This document shows, one piece after another, positions 6,227-6,456 of a DNA stretch of 6,456 nt (within the stretch, counting starts at the first letter, position 1; every line of letters begins with the position of its first letter). The stretch is from Verrucomicrobiota bacterium (GTDB taxonomy: Bacteria; Verrucomicrobiota; Verrucomicrobiia; Chthoniobacterales; UBA10450). The translations under genes and the position numbers were made by a program. The notes under the pieces are model-generated. The model saw only the letters and a program-made list of their open reading frames with translations, was not told the DNA's origin and searched no databases. Where the stretch lies: positions 1 through 6,456 of the forward strand of contig QHPN01000223.1 of assembly GCA_003219115.1 (NCBI GenBank), in the 5' to 3' direction.

Positions 6227-6456
6227 TCAGGCTTTCAGTTCGAGGCGGTAAACGTCCTGCAGAGTTCTTTCGATGGCCGCCGGTCGGGCGAGATACCACG
6301 AGACGGCGTAATCGAGAGACTGTTGCACGGCCGCACGGCCGGCGGCGTCAAATGGATTGCAGCACGCCACCATAATAGTACGGCTGATTAAATCGAACGG
6401 CACACAGAGGCGTCCGATGGTGAGATTGTCCGGTAACATCCGCGCCAGTTGCCGAT
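6227..6456 (-). CDS. C-terminal end of a protein finishing in an MshEN (GspE/PilB N-terminal) domain, truncated by window edge
   Basis: Seventy-five residues are visible, open at the right edge; the internal ATG at 6439 is unlikely to be the start, because the frame continues upstream with RQLAR. The segment from MLPDN to VYRLELKA aligns by eye with residues about 82-143 of the PilB encoded next door: the local pattern VPFDLISRTIMVACCNPFD corresponds to VPVARLNGKLFIAMADPTN, followed in both by a helix, a short strand and a final helix. This is the second half of an MshEN domain. The protein stops right after it, so no ATPase domain follows on this side. It may be a stand-alone MshEN protein or one with other domains upstream. 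MshEN domains can bind cyclic di-GMP, but the usual binding motifs would lie outside the window. It sits 10 bp before pilB and is almost certainly co-transcribed with it. Confidence 0.7.
   Translation of the reverse strand, partial: RQLARMLPDNLTIGRLCVPFDLISRTIMVACCNPFDAAGRAAVQQSLDYAVSWYLARPAAIERTLQDVYRLELKA

Noticed and set aside
1..6456. CRISPR array, tRNA, rRNA, insertion sequence or phage features
   Set aside because: I saw no spaced direct repeats, no tRNA cloverleaf pattern, no rRNA-like stretch and no transposase or integrase coding sequence.

Overview
The window looks like chromosomal DNA from a GC-rich Gram-negative bacterium with type IV pili. The mix of a PilB-type ATPase, an MglA-family GTPase, roadblock proteins and a GT39-like membrane protein, plus an AT-rich palindrome in a GC-rich background, suggests Verrucomicrobiota or a related soil or freshwater lineage. 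That placement is inferred from general style and is not proven by any marker gene here.

Layout: positions 2-886 (+) hold the C-terminal part of a multi-pass membrane protein resembling GT-C/family 39 glycosyltransferases. Positions 887-1054 are a convergent intergenic gap with a 32-bp perfect palindrome and a weaker imperfect hairpin. From the right edge down to 1055, all genes lie on the minus strand in one tightly packed unit. In transcription order they are: the C-terminal end of a protein finishing in an MshEN (GspE/PilB N-terminal) domain (6456-6227); a complete PilB-type ATPase (6216-4498); a 769-residue proline-rich protein with a C-terminal roadblock domain (4492-2183); an MglA-family Ras-like GTPase (2196-1528); and a small MglB-like roadblock protein (1531-1055). 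Gaps are 10 bp and 5 bp, and overlaps are 14 bp and 4 bp (ATGA), so this is almost certainly an operon whose promoter lies beyond the right edge.

Working model: PilB powers pilus extension. MglA is a nucleotide-dependent switch, and MglB-type roadblock proteins act on it as regulators (GAPs in Myxococcus and Thermus). The large roadblock protein, encoded between pilB and mglA, is a good candidate for an adaptor linking the switch to the pilus motor. MshEN domains in related proteins bind cyclic di-GMP, so the two MshEN copies may add a second-messenger input. The adaptor role and the c-di-GMP input are inference.

The most unusual content is inside the 769-residue protein. It has a duplicated module of about 120 residues, each copy built from four 13-residue repeats at nearly identical spacing, and a PFL-x9-F motif that occurs three times, including at the extreme N-terminus.
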